Part shown: piece by piece, positions 25,732 to 36,667 of the stretch
Numbering within the stretch: position 1 is the first letter of the stretch
Layout: every line of letters starts with the position of its first letter
Program-made: the position numbers and the translations under genes
The notes under the pieces: generated by a model
Seen by the model: the letters and a program-made list of their open reading frames with translations, nothing else
What the model was told of the DNA's origin: nothing
Database searches by the model: none
NCBI GenBank assembly: GCA_019912665.1
Contig: JAIOIE010000018.1
Span: 560,690-624,689 of the forward strand
Direction: 5' to 3'
DNA from: Deltaproteobacteria bacterium
GTDB lineage: Bacteria; Desulfobacterota; GWC2-55-46
Length of the DNA stretch: 64,000 nucleotides

Positions 25732-26577
25732 TCACTGCATTGGCCCATCCTTTTTCCTTTCATGAAGAGCGCGCGTAAGTCGCCCGAAATCATTCAAATC
25801 GAGGGTCTCGCCGCGCCTTCCGGGGTCTATCCCGGCCTCCCTGAGGGCTGCCTCGATATCGGGCTTTTGAAGGCCGACAAGGGCGAGCGAATTGACGAGC
25901 ATCTTGCGTCGGGTCCCGAATGCCGCCCTTACGACCGCCTTGAAAAACCGCTCGTCTACAAGGGGCACCTTCGGAGAGCCCAGCACCCTGAAGCTCAAAA
26001 CAGTGGAATCCACCTTCGGCTTCGGGAAGAATAGCCTGGCAGGCACGTCGAATTCCTTCTTTACGTCCGTATACGCCTGTGCAAGGACCGAGAGTATGCC
26101 GTAATCGCGGCTCCCGGGCCCTGATACGATCCTCTCTCCGACCTCCTTCTGGAACATGAGCACCATAATAGTGAAGGCCTCCCGCTCCTCAAGGAGCTTC
26201 GCGAGGACCGGCCCGGAGATGTAATAGGGGAGGTTGGCGACGAGCTTTAGTTTCCCGTGCCGCTCTCCCAATTCCCTGAACGAGAGCTTCAAGGCGTCGC
26301 CCCTTATGACCTCGACCTTGTCCGCCGGGAATCTCTCCCTTATGCCGGCGGCCAGCTCCTCATCCACCTCTATGGCGAGGACCCTCGCGCCGGCCTGGAC
26401 GAGCGCCTCGGTAAGCACCCCCGTTCCCGGGCCTATCTCCAGGACCAATTCGCCCTCCGAGACTTCCGCGGCTGAGACTATTTTCCTGACGATGTTCTTA
26501 TCGGTAAGGAAGTGCTGCCCGTACCTCTTCTTGGGTCTTGTCGGACGTGTGCCGCCTTTATGCGTGGCTGAAGACAT
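25732..26577 (-). CDS. rsmA: 16S rRNA dimethyladenosine transferase
   Basis: 281 residues. It dimethylates two adjacent adenosines near the 3' end of 16S rRNA (KsgA). SAM-binding motif I is LEIGPGTGVLTEAL (about 46-59), preceded by RYGQHFLTDKNIVRKIV; the catalytic NLPYYISGPV follows at about 116. Located 63 bp downstream of tsaD on the same strand. Confidence 0.96.
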   Translation of the reverse strand: MSSATHKGGTRPTRPKKRYGQHFLTDKNIVRKIVSAAEVSEGELVLEIGPGTGVLTEALVQAGARVLAIEVDEELAAGIRERFPADKVEVIRGDALKLSFRELGERHGKLKLVANLPYYISGPVLAKLLEEREAFTIMVLMFQKEVGERIVSGPGSRDYGILSVLAQAYTDVKKEFDVPARLFFPKPKVDSTVLSFRVLGSPKVPLVDERFFKAVVRAAFGTRRKMLVNSLALVGLQKPDIEAALREAGIDPGRRGETLDLNDFGRLTRALHERKKDGPMQ

Positions 26578-26640
26578 AAAAAAAAACCTTTCAAAGGGGA
26601 TGGCTGCTTTCGGAGAGAAAAAAGCCGGGGCAATCCCTGG

Positions 26641-27660
26641 TCAGAACCCCTCCCAGGTGGGCTTTGCGTTCATGTCGAGGCCAGCCAGCATGCCTTTCTT
26701 AAGCTGGTGGAATCCGAGGGACGCGACCATCGCGGCGTTGTCTGTGCAGTACCTGGGCGAAGGGATGAAGAGCCTAAGCCCCTCTTCTTCGGCCATCTCC
26801 GCAAGCCTTGCCCTGAACCGCGAATTCGAGGCTACACCTCCGGCTGCCACGAGGTCCTTTGCGCCTGTAGCCCGGAGGGTCCAGAGCGCCTTGGTTACTA
26901 GAGCGTCCACGACGGCCTCCTGGAAGCTCGCGGAGAGGTCTTTTAAAAGCGCTTCCGTCGGCGGACCGGCGAGGTTTTTGACATAGGTGAGCATCGAGGT
27001 CTTGAGCCCGCTGAAGCTGAAGTCCAGGTTGCCTTTGGCCATGAGCGGCCTCGGGAAATCGACCGCCCCCTTGTCCCCATCGCGGGCGAGCCTGTCTATC
27101 GCCGCGCCTCCTGGATACCCGAGCCCCAGTAGCTTCGCGACTTTGTCAAAGGCCTCGCCCGCAGAGTCGTCGAGGGTCTGGCCGAGCACCTTGTATTCAG
27201 TAGCGTCCTCGAAGAGAAGGAGCGTTGTATGCCCCCCGGAGACGATGAGCGCGACAAAGGGGAAGCCCGGCCCTTCGCCCTCCCCTTCCTTATCCGTGAG
27301 GAAGGCCGCGTGCGCGTGCGCCTCGATATGGTTTACGCCCGTGAGAGGAAGCCCCCTTGCAAGTGAAAGCGACTTGGCGAAGGAGAGGCCTATAAGCAAG
27401 GAGCCCACGAGCCCTGGCCCCTGCGTCACGGCTATACCGTCGATGTCGTCCAGGGCCTTTCCGGCCGAGGAGAGGGCCTCTTCCACTACCGGCACTATGG
27501 CCTCTATGTGCCTCCGGGATGCGAGCTCAGGGACAACGCCCCCGTATTTCGCGTGTATGGACTCCTGCGATGCAACTACTGACGAGAGCACTACACGCCC
27601 GTTCTGCAGCACGGAAGCGGCCGTGTCGTCGCATGACGATTCTATGCCGAGGATTATCAT
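26641..27660 (-). CDS. tsaD: tRNA N6-threonylcarbamoyladenosine transferase
   Basis: 339 residues, Kae1/Qri7 family. It transfers threonylcarbamoyl to A37 of ANN-decoding tRNAs with TsaB and TsaE, not encoded here. GIESSCDDTAASVL starts the ASKHA fold; the metal-binding NHIEAHAHAAF (about 112-122) and VSGGHTTLL are present. A repeat B copy lies just upstream. Confidence 0.97.
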   Translation of the reverse strand: MIILGIESSCDDTAASVLQNGRVVLSSVVASQESIHAKYGGVVPELASRRHIEAIVPVVEEALSSAGKALDDIDGIAVTQGPGLVGSLLIGLSFAKSLSLARGLPLTGVNHIEAHAHAAFLTDKEGEGEGPGFPFVALIVSGGHTTLLLFEDATEYKVLGQTLDDSAGEAFDKVAKLLGLGYPGGAAIDRLARDGDKGAVDFPRPLMAKGNLDFSFSGLKTSMLTYVKNLAGPPTEALLKDLSASFQEAVVDALVTKALWTLRATGAKDLVAAGGVASNSRFRARLAEMAEEEGLRLFIPSPRYCTDNAAMVASLGFHQLKKGMLAGLDMNAKPTWEGF

Positions 27661-27711
27661 CTGTTATCTGTTTCTCTTTGGCCTAACACGCTGAAAAGCT
27701 CAAAATCTCAT

Positions 27712-27837
27712 AGGCTGCTCAAAAAGCTCAAGATGCAAGGAGTCGAAAAAAATGAGGAACGAGGCGTACTTTAATTGTACGCACCGGAGTGTCCGATTTT
27801 GAAGACGACGCGTTCAAGGGCTTTTTCAGCAGCCTTA
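27712..27837 (+). repeat. Repeat family B, copy 2 (upstream of tsaD)
   Basis: About 126 bp, ends AGGCTGCTCAAAAAGCTC and GGCTTTTTCAGCAGCCT, inner GTACTTTAATTGTAC palindrome. Very close to B1 in the AGATGCAAGGAGTCGAAAAA part. It lies between two genes transcribed leftwards. Confidence 0.8.
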
Positions 27838-27897
27838 GGCATGATAAACCGAGGAGGGGCCGAAATCCAGCCTAAAGCGGCAAATGGCGGGGTCGGG

Positions 27898-29031
27898 CTA
27901 CTTCGATGCCAGCTTTTTTACTGCCCGTATGAGAGCCTCTATCTCCCCTTCGGCCGTAAAATATCCGGGGCTCACCCGTATCGAGCCTTCGGGCCAGGTG
28001 CCTGCCTGCCTGTGCGCCTCGGGCGCGCAGTGCGTGCCGCACCTCGCCATAATGCCGAATTCCTGGTCGAGCCTGAGCCCGGCCTCGGAGGGAGATACGC
28101 CTTCGATATTAAAGGAGACGAGCGCGGCCCTCCTGGATGCGTCCCGGGGCCCTATTAGGGAGACCCTTTCCATACCTGACAGGCCCTTGAGGACCATGGC
28201 CACGAGCTCCTCTTCCCTGGCCTTTATCTTCGGAAGCTTCTCCGAAAGGAGGAATTCAACGCCAGCGCCAAGTCCGCCTATTCCGGGGGTATTGAGGGTC
28301 CCGGCCTCAAGCCTCTCGGGGAGCTCCGCCGCGTGCGCGCCCTCGCCGCCTGAGCCGCCGTCGACAAGGGGCTCGGGCTCGATCCCTTCCTCGACATACA
28401 GGAAACCCGTGCCCTGCGGGCCGAAAAGGGCCTTGTGACCGGTCGCCGCAAGGATATTAACGCCCATGCCTCTTACGTCCAGCGGCATGGCCCCCATTGT
28501 CTGCGCGGCGTCGGTCATGAACATAACGCCCTTCGCCTTGCATATCTTCCCTATCTCCTCAAGGGGCTGTATCGCGCCGAATACGTTCGAGGCATGGGAG
28601 ATCACGACCATCCTGGTATTCCGCCTCATTGCGGCCCCTATCGAGGCCGGCGAAAGTAACCCCTCCTTATCCGGCGGAACCCGTGTCGCCTCCACCCCGG
28701 ATCTCTCGAGCCTCAGGACGCACCTTGCGACCGCGTTGTGCTCGAATGTGGAGGTGACAAGGTGGTCGCCGGGCTTAAGTAAACCCTTCAAGGCGATATT
28801 TATGGCCTCGGTGGCGTTCTTGGTGAATATTATCCTGGAGGAGTCAGGGACGCCCATAAGCAGGGCCAGGGACTCCCTGGCCCTGAAGACGACGCGGCTC
28901 GCCTCTATTGCGAGCGTGTGGCTCGCTTTTCCGGGGTTCCCGCCCTTTTCCCTCAAGACCTCGTCTATCCTCCGGTAGACCGATTCAGGCTTGGGGAAGG
29001 AAGTCGCGGCATTATCGAGGTAAATCATCAA
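27898..29031 (-). CDS. Cysteine desulfurase family aminotransferase (class V)
   Basis: 377 residues, PLP enzyme. The N-terminal IYLDNAATSFPKPE is typical of the NifS-like subfamily annotated as cysteine desulfurase family protein. The PLP lysine is in ATGHKALFGPQGTGFLYV (about residue 199), and a C-terminal cysteine loop appears as RCGTHCAPEAH. It could supply sulfur from cysteine, but no Fe-S scaffold or tRNA-thiolation gene is adjacent, so its acceptor is unknown. Framed by repeats B2 and B3. Confidence 0.88.
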   Translation of the reverse strand: MMIYLDNAATSFPKPESVYRRIDEVLREKGGNPGKASHTLAIEASRVVFRARESLALLMGVPDSSRIIFTKNATEAINIALKGLLKPGDHLVTSTFEHNAVARCVLRLERSGVEATRVPPDKEGLLSPASIGAAMRRNTRMVVISHASNVFGAIQPLEEIGKICKAKGVMFMTDAAQTMGAMPLDVRGMGVNILAATGHKALFGPQGTGFLYVEEGIEPEPLVDGGSGGEGAHAAELPERLEAGTLNTPGIGGLGAGVEFLLSEKLPKIKAREEELVAMVLKGLSGMERVSLIGPRDASRRAALVSFNIEGVSPSEAGLRLDQEFGIMARCGTHCAPEAHRQAGTWPEGSIRVSPGYFTAEGEIEALIRAVKKLASK

Positions 29032-29118
29032 AATGATACCTTTCTTGAGGAAAACCTATGATGGAATTCCGAAACAGGCGGCTGTTAATTAGCAACTTGC
29101 TGAAAAAATTAGTTATTC

Positions 29119-29249
29119 AGGCTGCTCAAAAATCTCGAGATGCCAGGCCCCCGTTGGAACAGAGGAGCGAGGAATGAGGCGTATCTTTCGTGTACGCCGG
29201 AGTGTCCAGCGACGTAGCCTTCGACGCAGATGGACTTTTTCAGCAGCCT
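29119..29249 (+). repeat. Repeat family B, copy 3
   Basis: About 131 bp, ends AGGCTGCTCAAAAATCTC and GGACTTTTTCAGCAGCCT, with GAGCGAGGAATGAGGCGTA and a CGTGTACGCCGGAGTGTCC core. It carries an inserted segment (CAGGCCCCCGTTGGAACAG) shared with B4 but not B1 or B2. Confidence 0.8.
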
Positions 29250-29294
29250 TTCCTGTTTAATGATAGCATCTTTTTTCGACCCTGGCCTCCCGGG

Positions 29295-32180
29295 TCATTC
29301 CCCTTCGTCGCTTACGACCTTCTTTACGACCCTGCTGAACTCGGCCACCCTGTACGGCTTGGCCATGACGGCAGAGAACCCGAAATTTTTAAAGTCCGCC
29401 ATTATCGGGTCCTTGGAGTAGCCGCTGGAGACTATGGCCCTTACTCCCGGGTCTATCTCCTTCAGCTTCTGCATGGTCTCCTTGCCGCCAAGGCCTCCGG
29501 GGACCGTAAGGTCGAGTATCACGGCATCGAAGGGCCTGCCCTCGTCCCTGGCCTTTATGAAAAGCTCTATCGCCTCGCCGCCGCTTGCGGCGAAGACGGC
29601 CTCATATCCGAGGAGCTTCAGCATCTCGCCCGAAACGTCCCGTATGAGCTCCTCGTCGTCCATGACTAAAACCCTGCCCGCGCCCTTTACGACCGTGTCG
29701 TCAGAGGCCGCGTCAGCCGGCTTCCCGGCAGACGCGGGCAGGTACAGATGGAAGGAGGTGCCCTCGCCCACTTCCGAGTCCACCCCTATGTGGCCGTTGT
29801 GCTTTTTTATTATCGAATAGGTGACCGATAGCCCGAGGCCGCTCGCCTTTTTCCGTGTCGTGAAGAACGGGTCGAAGAGCTTGGGGAGGAGCTTTACGGG
29901 AATGCCGGTCCCGTAGTCCCTGAAGGTCGTCTTTATGTATTTGCCCGGCTTGAGGGGCAGGTGCGTCTGCTCGTTCACATCGAGGTTCGAGGCGCTCACC
30001 CTGAGTCTTCCGCCGTCGGGCATGGACTGGGCCGCGTTAAGGACTATGTTGCTCACGGCTTGGGCCATCTGCCCCTGGTCGACCTCGACGGGCCAGAGCC
30101 CCTCCGGGAACGAGTATTCGCAGACCACCTCCGAGCCCCGCAACACCAGGGGAGCCGAATCCCGCACTATCTGCTCCATCGAGGCCGGCTCCCGTACCGG
30201 CTCCCCTCCCCTTGAGAATGTAAGGAGCTGGCGTGTAAGGCTCTTCGTCCGGAGCGCCGCCTTCTCTATCTCGTCGAGGACGCCCGCGACCCTGTCGGCA
30301 GGCTTCACCAGGTTCTTGGCTATTGAGACGTTCCCCAGAATGCCCAGGAGGAGGTTATTGAAGTCGTGGGCTATGCCCCCGGCGAGGACGCCGATGGAGT
30401 CGAGCTTCTGCGCCCTCAGTATCTCGGCCTCAAGCCTCTTGTGCTCGGTCACGTCCTGGACAGTGCCGTACATGCGGACCGGCTTCCCTTCGGGGTCCCT
30501 CACGACCTCGGCCCGCTCGGTCACGATGCGCTCGGTCCCGTCGCGCCGGAGGACCCTGTGCCGGATGTCGTAAGGCTTGCCGAGCTCTAAGGCCTCCTTC
30601 ACCGCAAGCTGCACCTCGTCCCTGTCGTCCGCGTGGACGAGAGAGAGAAAGGCGTCGTACGTGGCCTCGAATTCCGCGGCATCGAGGCCGAATATCTTGT
30701 ATATCTCGTCCGACCAGTGTATCTTGTTGGTCAGTATGTCCCAATCCCAGCTCCCGATGTGCGCTATGGCCTGGGCCTCCTTGAGCCGTTCCTCGCTCCT
30801 TCTTAACGCCTCTTCGATCTTCTTCCTTTCGGTTATGTCGGTCGATATGCCGCAGATCGCGCCCGGCAGCCCAGGAACCGGGAACTTGACGGAAAGAAAG
30901 GTGAGGAGCCTGCCGTCCGGATTGAGCACATCCTCCTCGAACTCGACTGGCCTGCCAGCCTCAAGCGCCTTTATGTCATTCGCACGGAAGCTCGCGGCAG
31001 TCCCGGCTGGAAATAGCTCGTTGTCCTTGAGGCCGAGTATTTCCTCTTTTTTTCTGTTGAAGAGTTCCTCGAAGGACTTGTTTACGAATATGTGCCTGCC
31101 TTCCGAGTCCTTTATCAATATCGCCGCGCCGGAATGGTCGGATATGATATTGAGCATTTCGATGGACTTCTTCCTCTCGTCCTCGGACCTCTTCCTTTCG
31201 AGCTCAAGGGCGGCCCTGAGCGCGAAAAGCCGCATGAGGGCCCTCGCGTCCTGGTCCCCCTGAAGTGGCTTGTCGTCTATGGCCACAAGGAGGCCCAGCG
31301 CCCTGCCGTCCGAACCCACCAGCGGCACGCCAATATAGCTCTCGGCCTCCATCTGGGCGAGATACCGGTCCCTGGGAAAGGCCTCCTGCACGCGGCCCGG
31401 ATAAGAGCAGACCTCGCCATTGACGACGCTCTCGCAGGGGGTGCCTTCGAGCGCGTATTCGAAATTATCCGCGAAACGCCCCTTGCCCCAGAACGCCAGG
31501 GTCCTGGCCCTCATCCCGCCGACGTACTCGGCGACGAGCGCATACTTGAACTCCAGCGCGACTGCGAGATGGCGGACGAGTGTACGGAGGAACTCTTCCC
31601 CCGCCACCGACGAGGTCGCCTTGAGGATAGTGTGAAGGAGCTCTTCCGTCCTTACCCTCTTAAGTATCTGCATCTCGAGGGACCTGTTGACGGACTTAAG
31701 CTCGGCCGTGCGCCTCCTGACCTTCTCTTCCAGCCGCTCCTTGGAGGTCCTTATCTCGTCGAGGGACTTTTTCCGCTCCGTAACGTCCCTTTTGACTGCG
31801 AGCTTCATCTCCTCGCCCCCGGCCTGGACGGTCTTTACGGTCATGCCCACCCAGGCCTCGGAGCCGTCCTTTCTCCTCATCCTGTAATTCTGGTAGAACA
31901 CCCCGTCCTGCCTCCTTATCTCCTCGAAGGCCCTGGGGGCGTCCTCGGGGAAAAGGAGGAGGCTTATGTCGGATGAAAGGAGCTCTTCCCGCGAGTACCC
32001 GAACATGGTGCAGCCCGCGGGGTTCACCTCTCGATATTTACCGTCCATGCCGATGACGAATATGCCGTCCATCGCGGAATCGAAGATGGTCGAGAGCAGC
32101 TCGATATCCGCGCCGCCGGGCCAGCGCTTCGCCTCCTGCTTGCCCCGGGCCTCTTTATTTTCCTTTTCGTCCTTCATCAA
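29295..32180 (-). CDS. PAS/GAF hybrid sensor histidine kinase
   Basis: 961 residues without an obvious membrane helix, so probably cytoplasmic. Order: PAS (about 30-145), coiled coil, GAF (about 190-335), PAS (about 345-465), PAS with PAC (about 475-590), HisKA with His605 in [14 protein letters not shown], HATPase ([18 protein letters not shown]) and a receiver with acceptor Asp890 in [13 protein letters not shown]. It resembles the first kinase of the window in its catalytic and receiver parts. It overlaps the ComM-type gene stop by 4 bp. Signal and output partner are not visible. Confidence 0.94.
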   Translation of the reverse strand: MMKDEKENKEARGKQEAKRWPGGADIELLSTIFDSAMDGIFVIGMDGKYREVNPAGCTMFGYSREELLSSDISLLLFPEDAPRAFEEIRRQDGVFYQNYRMRRKDGSEAWVGMTVKTVQAGGEEMKLAVKRDVTERKKSLDEIRTSKERLEEKVRRRTAELKSVNRSLEMQILKRVRTEELLHTILKATSSVAGEEFLRTLVRHLAVALEFKYALVAEYVGGMRARTLAFWGKGRFADNFEYALEGTPCESVVNGEVCSYPGRVQEAFPRDRYLAQMEAESYIGVPLVGSDGRALGLLVAIDDKPLQGDQDARALMRLFALRAALELERKRSEDERKKSIEMLNIISDHSGAAILIKDSEGRHIFVNKSFEELFNRKKEEILGLKDNELFPAGTAASFRANDIKALEAGRPVEFEEDVLNPDGRLLTFLSVKFPVPGLPGAICGISTDITERKKIEEALRRSEERLKEAQAIAHIGSWDWDILTNKIHWSDEIYKIFGLDAAEFEATYDAFLSLVHADDRDEVQLAVKEALELGKPYDIRHRVLRRDGTERIVTERAEVVRDPEGKPVRMYGTVQDVTEHKRLEAEILRAQKLDSIGVLAGGIAHDFNNLLLGILGNVSIAKNLVKPADRVAGVLDEIEKAALRTKSLTRQLLTFSRGGEPVREPASMEQIVRDSAPLVLRGSEVVCEYSFPEGLWPVEVDQGQMAQAVSNIVLNAAQSMPDGGRLRVSASNLDVNEQTHLPLKPGKYIKTTFRDYGTGIPVKLLPKLFDPFFTTRKKASGLGLSVTYSIIKKHNGHIGVDSEVGEGTSFHLYLPASAGKPADAASDDTVVKGAGRVLVMDDEELIRDVSGEMLKLLGYEAVFAASGGEAIELFIKARDEGRPFDAVILDLTVPGGLGGKETMQKLKEIDPGVRAIVSSGYSKDPIMADFKNFGFSAVMAKPYRVAEFSRVVKKVVSDEGE

Positions 32181-33703
32181 ACGAGCTGCCTGTCGAGGCT
32201 CCTGTACTGGATGGCCTCGGATACGTGGTGCGAAAGTATAGCTTCCGAGCCGTCGAGGTCGGCTATGGTCCTTGCGACCTTCAAGACCCTCGTATACGCC
32301 CTTGCAGAGAGGCCGAGCCTCTCGACAGCGGTCTCAAGGAGCTTCGAAACCTCCCCCTTCGACTCGCAGAATTTCCTTACGAGCCTTGCCGTGAGCCTGC
32401 TGTTCGAGTATATGCCCAGGCCCTTGAACCGCTCGGCCTGTGCGGCCCTGGCCTTGTCTACCCTATTCTTTATATCCGCCGATGTCTCCCCGGACCTTGA
32501 GCCTGAAAGCTCCCTGAACCTCACGGCAGGGACCTCGCAATGTATGTCTATCCTGTCGAGGAGCGGCCCGGATATCCTGGACCTGTATTGCTGGACCTGC
32601 AGAGGGGTGCAGACGCATTCCTTGTGCGCGTCTCCCAGATAACCGCAAGGACAGGGGTTCATGGCCCCTATGAGCATGAATTCGGCCGGATATGTGAGCG
32701 AGACCGCTGCCCGCGAAATGGTGACTTTTCCGTCCTCGAGAGGCTGCCTGAGGACCTCGAGGACATTTTTCCTGAATTCGGGGAGCTCGTCAAGGAAGAG
32801 CACCCCGTTATGGGCGAGGCTCACCTCGCCGGGACGCGGGACCCTTCCGCCGCCTATCAGCCCGGCATCCGATATCGTATGGTGGGGGGACCTGAACGGC
32901 CGCTCGGTTACGAGCGCGCTCCCTGGCGAGAGGGTCCCGGCCACGCTGTGCACCTTTGTCGTTTCTATAGCTTCTTCGAGGGTGAAATCCGGCAAAATCG
33001 TGGGGACCCTCTTCGCGAGCATGGTCTTCCCGGAGCCCGGCGGGCCTATCATGAGGACGTTATGCCCCCCGGCGGCTGCTACTTCGAGGGCCCGCTTTAC
33101 GTGCTCCTGCCCCTTGACGTCCGAGACATCAAGGCGGCTGCCGGGGTCGGGGCTCAAGGCCGCGCTTTCATCGAGCGTGAACGGCTCGATGGAGGAATTA
33201 CCGTTCAGGAACTCTATAAGCTCCGCAAGGCTCCCTACCCCGAAAACGTCCACGCCTTTTACGATGGCCGCCTCGCTGCGGTTCTCGGCAGGCAGTATGA
33301 GCTTTTTCCGCAAATCGCGCGCAAGCACGGCCACCGGGAGCGCCCCCCTTATGGGCCTTATGCCGCCGTCGAGCGAAAGTTCCCCCATTACGAGGTAATC
33401 CTCGACCGACTCGCTCTTTATCATGCCTTCGGCCTTCAATATGCCGACAGCGACCGGGAGGTCGAAGGTGGTCCCTTCTTTCTTTATGTAGGCAGGGGCT
33501 AAGTTTACGGTTATCTTCTTGGCCGGGAGCGCATAACCGGAGTTCTTGATTGCCGCCCTTACCCTGTCCTTGCTTTCCTTGACCGCGTTGTCAGGAAGGC
33601 CGACCGTTGAAAAGGAGGGGAGGCCCCTGGATATGTCGACCTCGACCTCTACGAGCAGGGCATCCACGCCGAGCGTCGATGCCGTAAGCACCCTTGAAAG
33701 CAT
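32177..33703 (-). CDS. YifB/ComM family Mg-chelatase-like AAA ATPase
   Basis: 508 residues. An N-terminal Lon-type fold domain ([18 protein letters not shown]), a central AAA+ core with Walker [16 protein letters not shown] (about 217-231) and Walker [11 protein letters not shown], and the C-terminal Mg_chelatase_C domain are present. A C-P-C-G-Y-x-G-D region ([10 protein letters not shown]) precedes a C-rich segment. ComM homologues promote branch migration in natural transformation; that role here is inference. The kinase overlaps its 3' end. Confidence 0.93.
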   Translation of the reverse strand: MLSRVLTASTLGVDALLVEVEVDISRGLPSFSTVGLPDNAVKESKDRVRAAIKNSGYALPAKKITVNLAPAYIKKEGTTFDLPVAVGILKAEGMIKSESVEDYLVMGELSLDGGIRPIRGALPVAVLARDLRKKLILPAENRSEAAIVKGVDVFGVGSLAELIEFLNGNSSIEPFTLDESAALSPDPGSRLDVSDVKGQEHVKRALEVAAAGGHNVLMIGPPGSGKTMLAKRVPTILPDFTLEEAIETTKVHSVAGTLSPGSALVTERPFRSPHHTISDAGLIGGGRVPRPGEVSLAHNGVLFLDELPEFRKNVLEVLRQPLEDGKVTISRAAVSLTYPAEFMLIGAMNPCPCGYLGDAHKECVCTPLQVQQYRSRISGPLLDRIDIHCEVPAVRFRELSGSRSGETSADIKNRVDKARAAQAERFKGLGIYSNSRLTARLVRKFCESKGEVSKLLETAVERLGLSARAYTRVLKVARTIADLDGSEAILSHHVSEAIQYRSLDRQLV

Positions 33704-33839
33704 ATGGCGGAATCCGTTTAGTGTGAAAGAGCCTCAGGCGAAGCGAAGGGATATATTACCAGAAAAAAACGACTGGTTACAAGCGGAACGGAAGGATGCC
33801 GGAGGCAGGGCGCTAGACCCTGATTTCAATGATTTTACT

Positions 33840-35228
33840 TCAACTCCCGCTGCACCCCTTCTCCCTGAATAGCATTGCGGTACGGAGAAAGGCCCTTGGG
33901 AAAGCAGGGTTGCTAGCAAAATGGAGGTGGATATAGCTCGCAAGGGCGTTCCCCCTGCTGAACCCTTCAGGAAAGGTATTCGAGCCGCCCCTTACCATGT
34001 ACCCCCTGCCGAGCCCTTTGGGGTCGGAGGCCATTTCAGAGTAATGGAACTCGTGCCCCCGAATACTACCCCTCTTGTAGAACGGGCACTCGGGCGTAAG
34101 CGAGACTTCCCTGTAGCCGAGCGCCTTTCTTCCGGATAAGAGCCGCGTTCTCCAGGGGAAGACCCCTGCCATGCCGAAGTTTTTCCCCTCGCGCTCGATC
34201 GCCTTTCCCAGGTACATGAGGCCGCCGCACTCGGCGTAGACCGGAAGCCCTTTTTTTGCGAGCCTTCTTATGCAATCCCTCAAGAATCTATTCGCTTCGA
34301 GAGCCGGGGCGTGGAGCTCCGGATACCCGCCGCCAATATAGAGGCCGTCCGCGCCTTCGGGAAGCGCTGCGTCATTCAAGGGGCTGAAGGGCAAAAGCTC
34401 GGCCCCGAGCCTTTCGAGGATATCCAGGTTCTCCTGGTAATAGAAGGAGAAGGCCTTATCAATCGCGACCGCTATCCTGACCTTTTCGCCTTCCGCGCTC
34501 CGGGTTTCAGCATAATGCCGGACCTTCACTCTATGGTTAAGAAGCTTCCCGAGGTCGATTGAGCCCTCTATGGCGTCTGCCGCCCTTTTTGCCACTCGCC
34601 TTATAATATCCGGGTCTTCCGAGGCTGTCACAAGGCCCAAATGCCTCTCTTTAATCCCGAGGGCCTCGTCTCTCTTGATGCACCCCAGGAGCTTTATACC
34701 CGAGCCCCTGGGCATGGAGTCCCTCAATATTTCAGAGTGCCTGTGGCTACCGGTCTTATTGAATAGCGCCCATCTGATATCCACTCCCGGGTCGTACGCC
34801 TCGAAGCCCTTTATGACAGCGCCCATGCTCCGGGCCGCCTTCTCGGCATTGGCAACGAGTAGCACAGGCACGCCGAGCGTCTTTGAAAGGTGCGCTGTGG
34901 AGCCCTCTTCGCTCCTTCCGTCCCGCCCGTCAAAGAGCCCCATTACGCCCTCTATGACCGCGCAATCGGCGCCCTTGACCGCGCGGGCGAAGGTCTCCTT
35001 TACGCCTCCGGCACCCATCATCCAGGTATCAAGGTTATAGGATGGGCGGCCGAGGACCGCCCTGTGAAGGCCGGGGTCTATATAGTCCGGCCCCGCCTTG
35101 AAGGCCTGCACCCTGAGGCCCCGCCTTTTAAGCGCCTCCAGTATGCCGAGCGTTATGAGGGTCTTCCCCGAGCCGCTAGCGGCCCCTGCGACTATGAAAG
35201 CGGGTATCATCCCGGCCATGCGCATCAA
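33840..35228 (-). CDS. cobB: Cobyrinate a,c-diamide synthase
   Basis: 462 residues, CbiA/CobB family. It amidates the a and c side chains of cobyrinate with glutamine and ATP. The P-loop is AGAASGSGKTLITLGI (about 15-30); the C-terminal class I glutaminase domain has the nucleophile in PVYAECGGLMYLG, followed by the family's VFPWRT...GYREV segment and HEFHYSE. Last gene of the B12 operon, overlapping cobC by 4 bp. Confidence 0.93.
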   Translation of the reverse strand: MMRMAGMIPAFIVAGAASGSGKTLITLGILEALKRRGLRVQAFKAGPDYIDPGLHRAVLGRPSYNLDTWMMGAGGVKETFARAVKGADCAVIEGVMGLFDGRDGRSEEGSTAHLSKTLGVPVLLVANAEKAARSMGAVIKGFEAYDPGVDIRWALFNKTGSHRHSEILRDSMPRGSGIKLLGCIKRDEALGIKERHLGLVTASEDPDIIRRVAKRAADAIEGSIDLGKLLNHRVKVRHYAETRSAEGEKVRIAVAIDKAFSFYYQENLDILERLGAELLPFSPLNDAALPEGADGLYIGGGYPELHAPALEANRFLRDCIRRLAKKGLPVYAECGGLMYLGKAIEREGKNFGMAGVFPWRTRLLSGRKALGYREVSLTPECPFYKRGSIRGHEFHYSEMASDPKGLGRGYMVRGGSNTFPEGFSRGNALASYIHLHFASNPAFPRAFLRTAMLFREKGCSGS

Positions 35229-35860
35229 TATATCTCGGTAGGCCGCATGTCCTGGTTCGGCCCGCCGTTAAGTAGCTTCACTACCTTAAGGCCGTCGTCC
35301 AGGTAGTCGATAATATTGAGGCAGCCGTAATCCTGCTCGATGCTGAAGAACCGTTCGAGCGGAAGGCCCATGGCCTCGCTCAAGACCACCCGGTTCACGC
35401 CCCCGTGGGCGACGACGCATACCGATTCGTGCCTGTTGCGGTCGAGAAGACTGGAAAGCGCCGGAACCACCCTGGCCCTGAGCTCCACGAGGCTTTCGCC
35501 TTCCTTCACCTTGCTCGTCGCAAGGTCCTTGAAGCTGAAGTCCGCTTCCTCGGGGTATTTAGCTATCGCCTCCTCCCTCGTAAGCCCCTCCCACCTCCCG
35601 AGGTTAAGCTCCCGTAGGTCGTGCACCATGACCGGCTCAATGCCCAGGGCCTTGCCGATTATGCGCGCGCCCTTCACGGCCCTCTGGAGGTCGCTCGAAT
35701 AAACCGCTTTTATGGGCTCCCGGGAAAGGAATTCGGACACCCTCCTCATCTGCTCGACCCCGGTGGAGGTTATGTCGATATCAAAGTGACCGTTATAGCG
35801 GTACTCATGGTGGTTCACCACCTGGCCGTGCCTGATGAGGTAAAGCCTTGTAGCTCTCAT
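35225..35860 (-). CDS. cobC: Alpha-ribazole phosphatase (histidine phosphatase)
   Basis: 211 residues, phosphoglycerate-mutase-like fold. The phosphohistidine motif is LYLIRHGQV (about 6-14), second catalytic His in VVAHGGVNRV. Placed between cobS and cobB with 4-bp overlaps on both sides, it most likely removes the 5' phosphate in lower-ligand assembly; family members are hard to tell apart by sequence, so the role rests partly on context. Confidence 0.85.
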   Translation of the reverse strand: MRATRLYLIRHGQVVNHHEYRYNGHFDIDITSTGVEQMRRVSEFLSREPIKAVYSSDLQRAVKGARIIGKALGIEPVMVHDLRELNLGRWEGLTREEAIAKYPEEADFSFKDLATSKVKEGESLVELRARVVPALSSLLDRNRHESVCVVAHGGVNRVVLSEAMGLPLERFFSIEQDYGCLNIIDYLDDGLKVVKLLNGGPNQDMRPTEIY

Positions 35861-36624
35861 ATTCCGATGCCTCCGGTCGATCTGGCGCCATAGATAGCGA
35901 GCGCCCCGAAAAGGAAAAGGAGCTCGGCTATCTCGCTATGAAACCCGAATACGTCCCCCGTCACCCCGCCGAGCTTCCTTTTGAAATACAGGGACGACAT
36001 ATAGATTATAACCCCGAGCGCTGCGAAAATGAGAATGGAAAAAGGGCCCGCTAGGGGCGCGGCCATGATTACCGCAAGGAGCGTCGCCGCCAAGAGCACC
36101 CCCTTTGTATTCCCGGCAAATGCCGCGCCGAGGCCGCCCGAGGGCCTCGCGTAACCCGCGAATGAGGCAAGCGGCACCATGGCCCACCTGCCTACGACAG
36201 GAAAGAGGAATATGGCCCAGGCCTTCTCGTTGGAAGGAAGCTCGTAGAGCGAAAGGAACTTAAGGAGGATCAGGAGCGTAACACCCGCCGCTCCTATGGC
36301 ACCGACGGAGCTATCGCGCATTATGCGGAGCATATCCTCCCTGTCTCTTCCGCCCGCAAGCCCGTCTATCGTATCCGCGAAGCCGTCGAGGTGAAGGCCG
36401 CAGTTCGTAAGCAGCAGGACCGGGATGAGAGAGGCCAGGACGACACTCTCAGGCAGGAACGCCTTTAGGACGGAATACGCCAGGACCAGTATAAGCCCCT
36501 GGAGCGCCCCGATGACAGGGAACCAGGCCATGGAGCGGGCAAGCTCCTTTGGCTCGGGCACACTTGCGGGCTTCCCGATCCTGAATACAGTCAGGAACTG
36601 GAGGGCTATTATGAAGCCTTTCAT
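35857..36624 (-). CDS. cobS: Adenosylcobinamide-GDP ribazoletransferase
   Basis: 255 residues, a polytopic membrane enzyme joining adenosylcobinamide-GDP and alpha-ribazole. The conserved CobS motif LHLDGFADTIDGLAGGRDRE (about 77-96) is intact, with about six helices around it. It is separated from the upstream cobT by repeat B4 (about 140 bp) but overlaps cobC by 4 bp. Confidence 0.94.
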   Translation of the reverse strand: MKGFIIALQFLTVFRIGKPASVPEPKELARSMAWFPVIGALQGLILVLAYSVLKAFLPESVVLASLIPVLLLTNCGLHLDGFADTIDGLAGGRDREDMLRIMRDSSVGAIGAAGVTLLILLKFLSLYELPSNEKAWAIFLFPVVGRWAMVPLASFAGYARPSGGLGAAFAGNTKGVLLAATLLAVIMAAPLAGPFSILIFAALGVIIYMSSLYFKRKLGGVTGDVFGFHSEIAELLFLFGALAIYGARSTGGIGI

Positions 36625-36667
36625 TTCTCTCCCACGCCACCTAGGTTGCGGAAACGCAAAATTCGCT

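Noticed and set aside
33704..33839. A hidden small gene between cobB and the ComM-type gene
   Set aside because: Short frames have no ribosome-binding site and no conserved look; I see only spacer sequence.
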